This document shows positions 33,238-43,140 of a DNA stretch of 64,000 nucleotides, in pieces. The notes under the pieces are model-generated. The model did not search any database, was not told the origin of the DNA, and was given only the letters and a program-made list of their open reading frames with translations. The stretch comes from Imbricaverruca yamaguchii (Eukaryota; Arthropoda; Thecostraca; Neoverrucidae), in contig JAOTOL010001170.1 of the NCBI GenBank assembly GCA_034440575.1, positions 155,001-219,000 of the forward strand, written 5' to 3'. The position numbers and the translations under genes are program-made. Numbering within the stretch: the first letter of the stretch is position 1; every line of letters begins with the position of its first letter.

Positions 33238-34430
33238 CTGTCTTTATCTGACCTGACTGATCTGACATGACTGACCTGACATGACTGACCTGACATGACT
33301 GACCTGACATGACTGACCTGACATGACTGACCTGACATGACTGACCTGACATGACTGACCTGACATGACTGACCTGACATGACTGACCTGACATGACTGA
33401 CCTGACATGACTGACCTGACATGACTGACCTGACATGACTGACCTGACATGACTGACCTGACATGACTGACCTGACATGACTGACCTGACATGACTGACC
33501 TGACATGACTGACCTGACATGACTGACCTGACATGACTGACCTGACATGACTGACCTGACATGACTGACCTGACATGACTGACCTGACATGACTGACCTG
33601 ACATGACTGACCTGACATGACTGACCTGACATGACTGACCTGACATGACTGACCTGACATGACTGACCTGACATGACTGACCTGACATGACTGACCTGAC
33701 ATGACTGACCTGACATGACTGACCTGACATGACTGACCTGACATGACTGACCTGACATGACTGACATGACATGACTGACATGACATGACTGACCTGACAT
33801 GACTGACATGACATGACTGACATGACATGACATGACTGACATGACATGACTGACTTGACATGACTGACCTGACATGACTGACCTGACATGACTGACCTGA
33901 CATGACTGACTTGACATGACTGACTTGACATGACTGACTTGACATGACTGACATGACATGACTGACATGACTGACATGACTGACATGACTGACCTGACAT
34001 GACTGACCTGACATGACTGACCTGACATGACTGACCTGACATGACTGACATGACATGACTGACATGACTGACATGACTGACCTGACATGACTGACCTGAC
34101 ATGACTGACCTGACATGACTGACCTGACATGACTGACATGACATGACTGACATGACTGACATGACATGACTGACCTGACATGACTGACATGACATGACTG
34201 ACCTGACCTGACATGACTGACCTGACATGACTGACCTGACATCTGACCTGACTGTCATGACTGACCTGACATGACTGACCTGACATGACTGACCTGGCAT
34301 GACTGACCTGACATGCTGACCTGACATGACTGACCTGACACTGACATGACTGACCTGACATGACTGACCTGACATGACTGACCTGACATGACTGACATGA
34401 CATGACTGACATGACATGAGTCTTCTGATC
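33238..34430. repeat. 14 bp minisatellite CATGACTGACCTGA, ~80 copies, upstream of PDZ exon
   Basis: Near-perfect units for 1.2 kb, ending 20 bp before the acceptor of exon 34452. Each unit holds CTGAC, which fits the metazoan branch-site consensus. Minus-strand Ser/His/Val-Met frames up to 455 codons across it are artefacts. Confidence 0.95.
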
Positions 34431-34451
34431 TGATCTGACCTATGCCGGCAG

Positions 34452-34651
34452 CTGCCTGCTGGGACGTGGCGGTGACCCGGGGCTCCCGCGGCCTGGGCCT
34501 CAGCATAGAGAGCGCCCGCGGCGACTGGACGGGTCACGTGTGTGTCAAGCGGGTGTTTCCCCACCAGCCGGCGGCGAGCACGGGACAAATCCGCGCCGGC
34601 GATGTCCTGCTGCGGGTCAACGAGCTGCCCATGCGCGGCCTGTCTGTACAG
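34452..34651 (+). CDS. PTPN13: PTPN13-like gene, exon A: first two-thirds of a PDZ domain
   Basis: The exon runs from acceptor ATGCCGGCAG|CT (phase 1) to donor GTACAG|GTGAGA (phase 0), 200 nt. The product starts [19 protein letters not shown] and carries the PDZ carboxylate-binding loop (R-x3-GLGL). It continues with [20 protein letters not shown] and [12 protein letters not shown], covering strands b1 to b5. By memory of the human protein, PDZ3 of PTPN13 has the same VFPxQPAAxxGxI, GDVxLxVN and GLSxQ signature. PTPN13 is a large submembranous tyrosine phosphatase with FERM and five PDZ domains that binds receptor tails and cytoskeletal partners. FRMPD2 is the main alternative because it shares related PDZ domains. 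The intron after Q falls just before helix aB. Flanking introns are a branch-site-like array on the left and a CTGTCT microsatellite on the right. Confidence 0.82.
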
Positions 34652-34669
34652 GTGAGACTTACCGTCCGT

Positions 34670-35065
34670 CTCTGTCTATGTCTATGTCTGTCTCTGCCTC
34701 TGTCTGTCTCTGGCTATGTCTGTCTCCATCTCTGTCTCTGTCAGTCTGTCTCTGTCAGTCTGTATCTGTCAGTCTGTCTCTGTCAGTCTGTCTCTGTCTG
34801 TCTGTCTCTGTCTGTGTCTGTTATGTCTGTCTCTGTCTGTTATGTATGTCTGTGTGTGCATGTCTGTATATGTCTGTGTCTGTGTCTGTGTCTGTATGTA
34901 TGTATGTGTCTGTGTATGTCTGTGCGTATGTATGTGTCAGTCTGTGTCTGTATGCTTGTCTTTGTCTGTCTGTCTGCTGTTGTCTCAGTTTGTCTGTCTC
35001 TGTTGTCTGTCTGTCATGTCTGTCAGTCTGTCTCTGTCATGTCTGTCTCTGTCTGTATGTCTGTC

Positions 35066-35098
<33 letters not shown>

Positions 35099-35110
35099 GT
35101 CTGTGTCTTC
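34670..35110. repeat. (CTGTCT)n/(TGTG)n microsatellite filling the intron start
   Basis: Begins within about 20 bp of the donor of exon 34651 and runs 440 bp as CTGTCTCTGTCTGT with TATG interruptions. No coding value. Confidence 0.93.
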
Positions 35111-35165
35111 TGTCTGTTGCTTTTGTTGCTTTGTTGATGTGTGTCTTTACGTTTTTACTTCATTG

Positions 35166-35692
35166 TCCCGTCGTATGAGGTGCTGTATGTGCCGTGAGGT
35201 GCTGCCTCTGATGGTGCCGTGTCCGGCTGTCAGGAGGTGCTGTATGTGCCGTGAGGTGCTGCCTCTGATGGTGCCGTGTCCCGGCGGCAGGAGGTGCTGT
35301 ATGTGCCGTGAGGTGCTGCCTCTGATGGTGCCGTGTCCCGGCGGCAGGAGGTGCTGTATGTGCCGTGAGGTGCTGCCTCTGATGGTGCCGTGTCCCGGCG
35401 ACAGGAGGTGCTGTATGTGCCGTGAGGTGCTGCCTCTGATGGTGCCGTGTCCCGGCGGCAGGAGGTGCTGTATGTGCCGTGAGGTGCTGCCTCTATGGAT
35501 GGTGCCGTGTCCCGGCGGCAGGAGGTGCTGTATGTGCCGTGAGGTGCTGCCTCTGATGGTGCCGTGTCCCGGCGGCAGGAGGTGCTGTATGTGCCGTGAG
35601 GTGCTGCCTCTGATGGTGCCGTGTCCCGGCGGCAGGAGGTGCTGTATGTACCGTGAGGTGCTGCCTCTGATGGTGCCGTGTCCCGGCGGCAG
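35166..35692. repeat. 57 bp minisatellite duplicating the acceptor of exon B
   Basis: About nine units, each ending CCCGGCGGCAG|GAGGTGCTG, the same string that forms the true 3' splice site at 35693. In the exon B frame each upstream copy reads GAG GTG CTG TAT GTG CCG TGA, so using any earlier acceptor would introduce a stop after six codons. Confidence 0.93.
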
Positions 35693-35872
35693 GAGGTGCT
35701 GCACGCGCTGCGTCTGGCCGGCTCGGAGGTGCTGCTGTCGCTGGTGCGTCCGGTCGGCCCGGCCAGTGGCGACCTCTCCGACTCGGAGGACGAGCCGCCG
35801 CCGGCCGCCGCCGCCGAGGTGGCCCGCTCCTCGTCACGAGAGACACTCAGCCTCGACCTGGACTCTGCCGGC
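35693..35872 (+). CDS. PTPN13: PTPN13-like gene, exon B: end of the PDZ domain plus acidic/Ser linker
   Basis: 60 codons in phase 0 at both ends, acceptor GGCGGCAG|GAG, donor GCCGGC|GTGAGT. Residues 1-20 ([20 protein letters not shown]) complete the PDZ domain begun in exon A with helix aB and strand b6, matching the QEV-x2-ALR-x4-EVxLxLxRP pattern I recall for PTPN13 PDZ3. The helix aB1 position is Val, not the His typical of class I PDZ domains. The remaining 40 residues are a low-complexity linker ([23 protein letters not shown]) with acidic-serine clusters that could be casein kinase sites (inference). The human linker between PDZ3 and PDZ4 is much longer. It joins exon A in phase 0 and exon C in phase 0. 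Confidence 0.82.
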
Positions 35873-36412
35873 GTGAGTGTCCAGGGAGTGTCTAGGGCCA
35901 GGGAGTGTCTAGGGAGTGTCTAGGGAGTGTCTAGGGAGTGTCTAGGGAGTGTCTAGGGAGTGTCAGGGAGTGTCTAGGGAGTGTCTAGGGAGTGTCTAGG
36001 GAGTGTCTAGGAGTGTCTAGGGAGTGTCCAGGGAGTGTCTAGGAGTGTCTAGGGAGTGTCTAGTGAGTGTCTAGGGAGTGTCTATGGAGTGTCTATTGAG
36101 TGTCTAGGGAGTGTCTAGGGAGTGTCCAGGGAGTGTCTAGGGAGTGTCTAGGGAGTGTCTAGGGAGTGTCTAGGGAGTGTCTAGGAGTGTCTAGGGAGTG
36201 TCTAGGGAGTGTCTAGGGAGTGTCTAGGGAGTCGCGAGAGTCACGGGAGTCGCGAGAGTCACGGGAGTCGCGAGAGTCACGGGAGTCGCGAGAGTCACGG
36301 GAGTCGCGGGAGTCACGGGAGTCTAGGGAGTCACGGGAGTCACGGGAGTCACGGGAGTATAGGGAGTCACAGGAGTCTAGAGAGTATAGGGAGTCTAGAG
36401 AGTCGAGTCGAG
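35873..36412. repeat. 11-12 bp minisatellite derived from the exon B donor
   Basis: Starts at the donor (GTGAGTGTCCAGG) and becomes AGGGAGTGTCTAG units to about 36228. It then becomes GAGTCACGGGAGTCGC units to about 36412. The first unit is the splice donor itself. Confidence 0.9.
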
Positions 36413-36890
36413 TAGAATATTTCGTAGTCTGGCGCAGTCGTCCGGGGTAGGGAGCGGGGGAGGATGATGTGGAGGCGACAATTTGGAGTTCTTCAAATTT
36501 GGAGGGGACAGCTTCTCTCTTTGTGGTATATGAAAGTCTTGTTTTGCGCTTGCTAATGGCGTTTGGACATTCTATGAACAAGCAGTACTCAGGGTCGTCG
36601 TCGACAGCACTATTGGACCATCTAGAAAGACAATTGTGTTAATTTTCTGGAGAGAATGATGATTTGGATGACAAAAACATCCGGCCTAGTCATGGGGCAT
36701 TGGTGGATTCTTGTGTCCATTACTGTGGATGTGGATTCGCACCCGGAAGGGGCCAGTTTGGCCAAACATGCTATAATGCAAGCGAGGAAAACGACATACA
36801 TACAGCTATAGCACACACAAGAAAATGCCAAGCAGCATGATAAAAGTGCACGCTGGAAGTATTCAAGCTTACAGCGACACCTCCATTTCC
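36413..36890. other. Intronic interval without recognisable features
   Basis: Single-copy-looking DNA, nothing assigned. Confidence 0.4.
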
Positions 36891-36891
36891 C

Positions 36892-37090
36892 CCTTGCGCG
36901 TTCACGGGGCGTTGGCGACTCAGTAGTTAAGCTGAGCGTCTGGCAAGCCAGAGGTACGGGGTTCGGTTCCCCGCGATGTCCGCCTTTCCTGCCAGGGTGA
37001 GAGGCAAGTGGCGCCAGAGCAGCTGAGCTGAGGCGACAGCTGCTGAGTGCGTCGTAAAGCCACAATCCAATCCAATCCTTGCGAGTACAC
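36892..37090 (+). mobile_element. SINE-C with imperfect TSD
   Basis: The body at about 36905-37077 ends (AATCC)n. CTTGCGCGTTCAC before it and CTTGCGAGTACAC after it resemble a duplication with two changes. A short insertion (AGCAGCTGAGCTGAGGCG) lies in the 3' part. Confidence 0.87.
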
Positions 37091-37105
37091 CGACGTCATA
37101 GCTGA

Positions 37106-37283
37106 TGTAACTTAGTATTCCTGACGTAACTTAGTATTCCTGACGTAGCTTAGTATTCCTGACGTAACTTAGTATTCCTGGCGTAACTTAGTATTCCTGA
37201 CGTAACTTAGTATTCCTGACGTAACTTAGTATTCCTGACGTAACTTAGTATTCCTGACGTAACTTAGTATTCCTGACGTAACT
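37106..37283. repeat. 19 bp minisatellite CTGACGTAACTTAGTATTC
   Basis: Nine nearly identical copies, intronic. Confidence 0.93.
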
Positions 37284-38100
37284 TAACATGTCCACCCAGA
37301 TGATGAACATGTTTTAACCGAAATTTCCGCGCTGGTGTTTGTAACGGGTGGGTGGCTGGGGTTTGGAACAGGTGGAGAGAGTTCGGAACCGTTTGTAATT
37401 GCCTGGGAGACGTGGGTGGCGGGAGTCGGTCCCAGCGGTCCCGCGTTTGGCGCTGCCAGATTTGCGTCGGACTCTGTGTGCAATGAGTCGTGGACGAGGA
37501 CGGAAACTCCGCTTTCTCCTGGATGTTTTCCATCAGTGTCCTCTCCAAAAAAAAACATGGGAAATTTTGTAACTGTGACGTCAGAGCATTGTCCTCTCTA
37601 AACGAAATTTTGCTCGTTTTTGCCTCACGATTTAATGAATTGATTGCAACTGGCAGGACACAAACGCATTGCTGTTAAAAATTGACATCTCCGAATGTTA
37701 TTGTGGTGTGCACCAAAGGAGTTTTTGATGCCGGAACAGAAAACAAAAATATTGCCTTCCAAATTCAAGTGCCCTGCAATTTTCCTCTCCACATCCCAAT
37801 TCGAAGACATACCTTCAACCCAAGTCGTGGAACGACTCGCTTGGCTGACTCACTGTCCCTACCCACCGGGGGGGGGCAGTGAGTCACTAACTCTGGCGGA
37901 GGAAATGTCACGTGCACCCGACTTCTCCGAACGACGAACACGGCTGTGAACAGCCACGGTGGTCACCGACTGCGAGGGGGGGGGGGGCACCCTTGTCGGC
38001 TAAGTCACCGTTAATGGTGGTCGCGTCACGAGAGGGGCATGGTCATGCTGATGTCGGCTTGGCTCAATTCATACCACGGCGATCGTTGGTGGTTTCCGGC
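37284..38100. other. Intronic interval without recognisable genes
   Basis: Includes G-runs at 37868-37876 and 37976-37987. No supported exon. Confidence 0.4.
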
Positions 38101-38310
38101 CGGTTTTGCGTGGAGCCGTTGGCGCCATTTCCGGCCGGATTTGGGTGGAGCCGTTGGCGCCATTTCCGGCCGGATTTGGGTGGAGCCGTTGGCGCCATTT
38201 CAGGCCGGTTTTATGTGGAGCCTTTGGCGCCATTTCAGGCCGGTTTTATGTGGAGCCTTTGGCGCTTTTTCCGGCCGTTTTCGCGTGGAGCCGTTGGCGC
38301 CATTCCGCGT
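38101..38310. repeat. 35 bp minisatellite (GGAGCCGTTGGCGCCATTTC)
   Basis: Five to six units, each with GGCGCC and GGCCGGTTTT/GGCCGGATTT. Confidence 0.92.
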
Positions 38311-38660
38311 GTCTGCGCGTGAGGAGCTGTCGCGCTCGGCCGCCGAGTCGTGAACGTCTGGCGCCAAACGCTGGAACGTTTGGCGCGCCGCCCAATCAAC
38401 GACTCCGAGCTGCTGCCAGATCCTAGCCGATGACTGAGTTTGCTGCCAGATCAAGACGGCGGCCTGGTTTTCCGGGCGTGCCGCGTGCCGATCTCAACTT
38501 GTGGAAATTGGGTTGGGGGGGGGGGGGGAGATTGTATTGCACTACTCGCAGGGCTGTCGTCTTGTAAAGACGACTGGCTGGATGCATCAGCCTCATTTCA
38601 GACACTTTGGGCTGCGTCAGGACGTCGGCCGGTCGTGCTCGCGCTACTCTGTGTCTGGGC
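38311..38660. other. Intronic interval without recognisable features
   Basis: G-run at 38516-38528. Nothing else. Confidence 0.4.
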
Positions 38661-38830
38661 CGGGGATGGCCGAGTGGCTAAGGTGTCGAGCTCTGGGTAC
38701 CGAAGGTCCCGGGTTCGACACTCGCACCACTCGGGACACTTCCCAATCCCGCGGCCCACCGGCGAGGCAGTGTGGGCGGCGCCATCAGCCGTGGATGTGC
38801 ATAGTGCGTCGCGAACCACCCAATAAACAA
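38661..38830 (+). mobile_element. SINE-B
   Basis: GGGGATGGCCGAGTGGCTAA head, B box CGGGTTCGACAC, ends CACCCAATAAACAAAA. Confidence 0.9.
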
Positions 38831-39186
38831 AAGCTGCTCGGTGTCCTGTTGGGCAGGGTGCGACCCAGCATTTCAGCCTGCACGCTCCCCTGCCACCGCG
38901 CCTTCCCTGATGTACGGAAAACAACGCCCGTCGTCATGGGGCGAGACGCTCGAAGCTGACCACCGATGCGATCTCGTGTTTGAGTACGAAAGCATCGGAG
39001 GGTAGCCAGAGCCAACATCTGAGGGAAGCCGGAGAGATGTAAGTCAACACCCACCGGTGGTCGCGTGGGTGTCAGTGAAGACCACGTGTCTCGCGCCTCG
39101 CCACCCTGTGACGTCAGAGTGGTGCCGTCCAACGAAAGCAAGCGCCTCCTCGAAGGTCGGTGGTGACCTCCCGACCTCCCGGCAAT
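38831..39186. other. Intronic interval without recognisable features
   Basis: Nothing assigned. Confidence 0.4.
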
Positions 39187-39240
39187 GGGCGCAGTGACCC
39201 TTGATGTCGACGCGCCCCTAAACTCCAATCCACCACCACC
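39187..39240 (+). mobile_element. Tail-only LINE insertion
   Basis: GGGCGC (39187-39192) pairs with GCGCCC (39212-39217), followed by CTAAACTCCAATCCACCACC. Confidence 0.82.
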
Positions 39241-40357
39241 TCCCGGGCATGTGGCCTGTTGAGCGTGTCATCGCTCTGGCGTCGAGCGTCCTTGGATGGC
39301 GGCTGAAATCTGCCGCTTCGGGATGACGATGCGCCGTTGGACAATGTTCCACTTGGTCGGCTGCCGGTGCGACAGGTCGAGTCGCAGCGGAACGCGAGGT
39401 GGGGCTGCAGCCGCTGTGGAAATCGCTGCACTGTGTGATCGCTGATCACTGCGTACGTGTTGGACGTCGTTCCATCGCAGTTGGCATTGCGGCGTCCAGA
39501 GACTATGGCTGCAGATCCCGGGGGGAGGGGGTCTGGTCGCCCTGGTTTAGCACCCTGCGAATGGTAATTTGTGATTTTCCCGATGCGATTGAAGGTATGT
39601 TCTGAAATAAAAGACGTGGACTCTCTTGGTTTGGTGTGATAACTCCAGCCTTGCGAGAAAGCTTGAACATTAATTAAAATATTAGCAGGTATTTATATCC
39701 AAATGTGTGTATGTATGTATGCAAGTATACGTATGCATGTATGTATGTGGATGTATTGTTAGTTACAGTGTCACATTCCTACATTGTCACGGACCATTCC
39801 AGATGTCATGTCAACCAGCGGAGAACCATGTATTGGAAGGTCAAGGTACAAAACATCAAGAACACTCGACATTCAACACACTCGCACCGTACCTCTTGCT
39901 TAAAGCCATATTCACTCAAGTCACACATCTTTAGGAAACGACCGCGGGATATCTTTCACCAAACCTCGAATGCTCCCTCCATGTTGGCTCCCCCAAATAA
40001 TTTTCAGTTTTAGCGTGGGGTCCTGTTGAGTGTTCCCCCACCCCCACCCCGAATCCATTTGCGGCCTGCCCATTTCCTCTATGGGTACGCGACCCTTTCC
40101 TCGCGAGTCTGTACCCGACATCTCTTGGCGATGTTCCAAACATTAGTATGTTCATTGGCCGCTTCGGTCAGTTGGCGCTACTGCTCGGATACTTCACTGC
40201 GCTTGAGGTTCAGTCAGAGAACACCGCGTGTATTGTGAAGCTGGCTGGGGGATGGGTCCTTTCTGAAGACCGGATACCAATTGATAGGCTGCTAATTGTT
40301 GAGAAGGGAGTTGTTCTATCTACCCTACGCTGTCATTTCGTCACTGTGGATTATGAA
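39241..40357. other. Intronic interval
   Basis: A degenerate ATGTATGTATGC microsatellite lies at 39703-39752. No exon recognised. Confidence 0.4.
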
Positions 40358-40663
40358 TGACTACATGTCACCCATCAAAATATGTAAGTATGAGTAAATG
40401 GTGTTTGCCACCAAAACACCATTTACTCACTTACCCTATTTGTATGGGATGGGGATAGCATGTAGTCATTGTTAAAATACGTGTTGTTTTCCTGGTGTTT
40501 GAAAACGGTTTGTTTCACGATATTAATATTATTTTCCTGGAGAAATTACTTTTTTCTAGATTTCAGCACATAAAAAACACCATTTACTCACACTTAACAT
40601 ATTGTTATGGGGTGCAGTCAACCCCATAGAAATATGGTAAGTGTGGTAAATGTTTTTTATGTG
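40358..40663. mobile_element. Pair of foldback elements sharing AAAACACCATTTACTCA
   Basis: Element 1 (40358-40473) has arms ATGACTACATG...GAGTAAATGGTGTTT and AAACACCATTTACTC...CATGTAGTCAT around a 6 bp loop. Element 2 (about 40571-40663) has AAAACACCATTTACTCACAC and a near-inverse GTGTGGTAAATGTTTTTT. They look like small MITE-type hairpin elements of one family. Confidence 0.7.
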
Positions 40664-40827
40664 TTTTTATGGCTGTGGATTATCGCCTGCGGCAACAAAT
40701 CTCTAGTATCCACATCTTTGTGCACGGAAGAGCTTAATATTTTCACCACGTCTCACGTATTCCAGACAGATTGAGCAGAGCAAACGGCACGCCGGACGCT
40801 TGCTCACCTTCGTCTACAGCATGACCC

Positions 40828-41011
40828 CACAAAGCCGGGGACGAGTAGCCTGAGGGTAAGATGCTCGTCTCGCAATCGAAAGGCTGTGGGTTCGAGTCTC
40901 GCATGCCGCTACTCTTCGCCCGCGGCCAATCGGCGTGAGAGATTGGCGGCGCTGCATGACTAACGGTCGACGTGTCGTAAAACCCAATAGCCAACCAACC
41001 GCACAAAGCCG
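40828..41011 (+). mobile_element. SINE-A inserted at the acceptor region of PDZ exon C
   Basis: The body at 40838-41001 has the duplication CACAAAGCCG at 40828-40837 and 41002-41011. Only 14 bp separate the duplication from exon C, so the SINE supplies the sequence where the branch site is expected. A one-base deletion unique to this copy turns GACTCAACGG into GACTAACGG, making CTAAC (branch A at 40963, 62 nt before the AG). Confidence 0.93.
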
Positions 41012-41025
41012 CCTCTCTGTGTCAG

Positions 41026-41178
41026 ACGTTCGAGGTGGAGATGGAGAAGGTGAACAACACGCTGGGCCTGAGTCTGCGCCGCACGGACGCTACGGTGCTG
41101 GGCCACGTGATCCGCGCCAAGGTCCGCCAGCCGGCGCTGAGCGACCCGCGCGTCCGCGTCGGCGACAAGCTGATCCAG
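41026..41178 (+). CDS. PTPN13: PTPN13-like gene, exon C: first part of the second PDZ domain
   Basis: 51 codons, phase 0 to 0, acceptor CTGTGTCAG|ACG, donor ATCCAG|GTCGGT. The product begins TFEVEMEKVNNTLGLSLRRT. It has the PDZ binding loop as NNTLGLSL, then PALSD and RVGDKLIQ. It splices in frame with exon D to give GDKLIQ-VNGVD, the b4-b5 region. By memory this matches PTPN13 PDZ4, which has PAKSDGRL, GDRLIKVN and THTDAV at equivalent places. The acceptor tract is short (CCTCTCTGTGTCAG) because a SINE sits just upstream. Codons are strongly GC3. The distance from exon B is 5.2 kb. Confidence 0.85.
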
Positions 41179-42010
41179 GTCGGTGTCGGGCGAGACGCTG
41201 GTCCGGGTCAGGTCGGTGTAGGGGAGACACTGGTCCGGGTCAGTGTCGGGGAAGACGTTCCCCAGGTCGGTGTCGGGGAGACTGGTCCAGGTCGGTGTCA
41301 GGGGAGACGCTGGTCCGGGTCAGTGTTGGGGAAGACGTTCCCCAGGTCGGTGTCGGGGAGACTGGTCCAGGTCGGTGTCGGGGGAGACGCTGGTCCGGGT
41401 GTGTGGGGAGGCAGGTCGGTGTGGGAACTGGTCCGGGTCGGTGTGGGGAGACGCTTCCGGGTCGGTGTCGGGAGACTGGTCCAGGTCGGTGCAGGGGAGA
41501 CTAGCTGACCCAGGCCAGTGTCAGGGGAGAGAGACTGATCCAGGTCAGAGTCAGGGGAGAGACGGGCTGATCAAGGTTGGTATCTGGGGAGATGCTGATC
41601 CAGGTCAGTGCAGGGAGAGGCTCGCAGGGAGATTCTTGTTAGTGTGGGATAATGCAGGTCTGTGTCTGTGGCGAGACTGGCTGATCCAGGTCAGCGTGAG
41701 GGGAGAGATGGGCTGATCCAGGTCAGTGTCTGAGAGACGAGCTGATCCAGATCAGGGCAGCAGGAGAGATGGGCTGATCCAGGTCAGTGTCTGAGAGACG
41801 AGCTGATCCAGGTCAGAGCAGCAGGAGAGACCAGCTGATGCAGGTCAGTGTCTGAGTAGGAACAGATCCAGGTCAGTGACAGAGGTCTCCAGACAGGGGA
41901 GACATTGATGCAAAACAGTTCCCGGCAGACGCAACGGTTTCAGATCGTTGTTAGTGGTGTACAAACTGATCCCGGTCATTGCTGAGGGGGACAAGCAGAT
42001 CGAGGTCAGC
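41179..42010. repeat. Degenerate ~35-45 bp minisatellite copying the exon C donor
   Basis: Units repeat CTGATCCAG|GTCAGTGT or GGTCCAG|GTCGGTGTCGG, i.e. the last exon codons plus donor, with GGGGAGAC spacers. About 18 copies become more diverged with distance from the exon. Confidence 0.9.
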
Positions 42011-42720
42011 GTCAGGGGTGTGAGTGGTCCAGGTTAGTGGCAGAGAAGACAATGCATCGAACTGCATTCCACACGGCGCGCTTAAGCTTTGTTAGTCACC
42101 CTAGGTGCCGGGCGCACCGCGCGCAATGTCGATGTGACGTCAGCTCCGAGAAGTGTTGCGTGTTGATGCCGTCGTTCCTCGTCTCGCTGAGCGCTGGTCG
42201 TGCGATGGCTAGCTTCAGGCCAGCCGCCGGCGTGTGGCACTATTATTAATGGTATTGTTGAATTATTTCGTGATGTCGTTTGCTATTATTGGTCGAGTTC
42301 CTGCTGCCATGACATGCGATTCCGTTATTTACTAGCGCCACTTGCTATTATTCGTTGAGTTCCTGCCGTAATATCGTATGACTGGTTGGTTTCCTGCCGT
42401 CATGTGATGTGATTGGTTGATGTCCTGGCGCGTTTCCGTGTTCCCGATGCATTGTCCGGCATGACTTTCTGTCCCGTAAATTGTAACGACGAGCACATTA
42501 CCTGACCCGTGCGCCTCTGACGTGGTCAGGGGCGCAGCCAGGATTTTCACAAAGGGAGCCCGATCAAAAAAAATGTCATGAACCGGAGACCGCTGCGAGA
42601 ATCTCAGAATTTCTCGGTCGGTCTGGTGTATTTTTCGTTGTTATTGGGTAGGGGCGGTACGGACTCACCTGGCCGCGCCTCTGCGCGCGGTACACACTCT
42701 GACACGGCCGCCCACTGCGA
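42011..42720. other. Intronic interval without recognisable features
   Basis: Diverged TTCCTGCCGTCATGTGATG-type words recur near 42295-42420. No gene. Confidence 0.4.
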
Positions 42721-42723
42721 CAG

Positions 42724-42879
42724 GTGAACGGCGTGGACACGACGTGCATGTCCCACGCCGACGTGGTGGCCTTCCTGCGCCAGTGCTCGGCCAGGGTCAC
42801 GCTGACCCTGTACCGCGACGGCCAGGCCACGCCCGGGAGCCCCGGCTCGCCGGTCAGCTCGCGCTCCACCAGGCTGAGG
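42724..42879 (+). CDS. PTPN13: PTPN13-like gene, exon D: end of the second PDZ domain
   Basis: 156 nt from acceptor CACTGCGACAG|GTG to donor GCTGAG|GTCAGT, starting in phase 0. VNGVDTTCMSHADVVAFLRQ followed by ARVTLTLYRDG completes strand b5, helix aB and b6. His at the first position of helix aB (SHADVV) is the class I ligand determinant, conserved in PTPN13 PDZ4 (THTDAV). The last 14 codons depend on a run of five C near 42840, where the tandem copies downstream have four. One extra base changes the linker frame, so the 3' end is uncertain (sequencing error or a real change). Phase at the end is 0 as read, which does not match the phase 2 start of the exon at 46564. Confidence 0.83.
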
Positions 42880-43140
42880 TCAGTCGTGACGTCATAGTGA
42901 CGTGATGGGGACGGTCGCGGCAGCCCCGGCTCGCCGGTCAGCTCCCGCTCCACCAGGCTGAGGTCAGTCGTGACGTCATAGTGACGTGATGGGGACGGTC
43001 CCGGCTTCGCCGGCTCCCGCTCCACCAGGCTGAGGTCAGTCGTGACGTCATAGTGACGTGATGGGGACGGTCACGGCAGCCCCGGCTCGCCGGTCAGCTC
43101 CCGCTCCACCAGGCTGAGGTCAGTCGTGACGTCATAGTGA
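42880..43140. repeat. ~84 bp tandem duplications of the exon D 3' end plus donor
   Basis: Three further copies of GGCTCGCCGGTCAGCTCCCG plus TCCACCAGGCTGAG|GTCAGTCGTGACGTCATAGTGACG, each with a donor. TGACGTCA occurs once per unit. Confidence 0.93.

Noticed and set aside
40148..40360. 70-codon + frame with a hydrophobic start
   Set aside because: Short, low GC3 and no supporting signal; a chance frame is likely.
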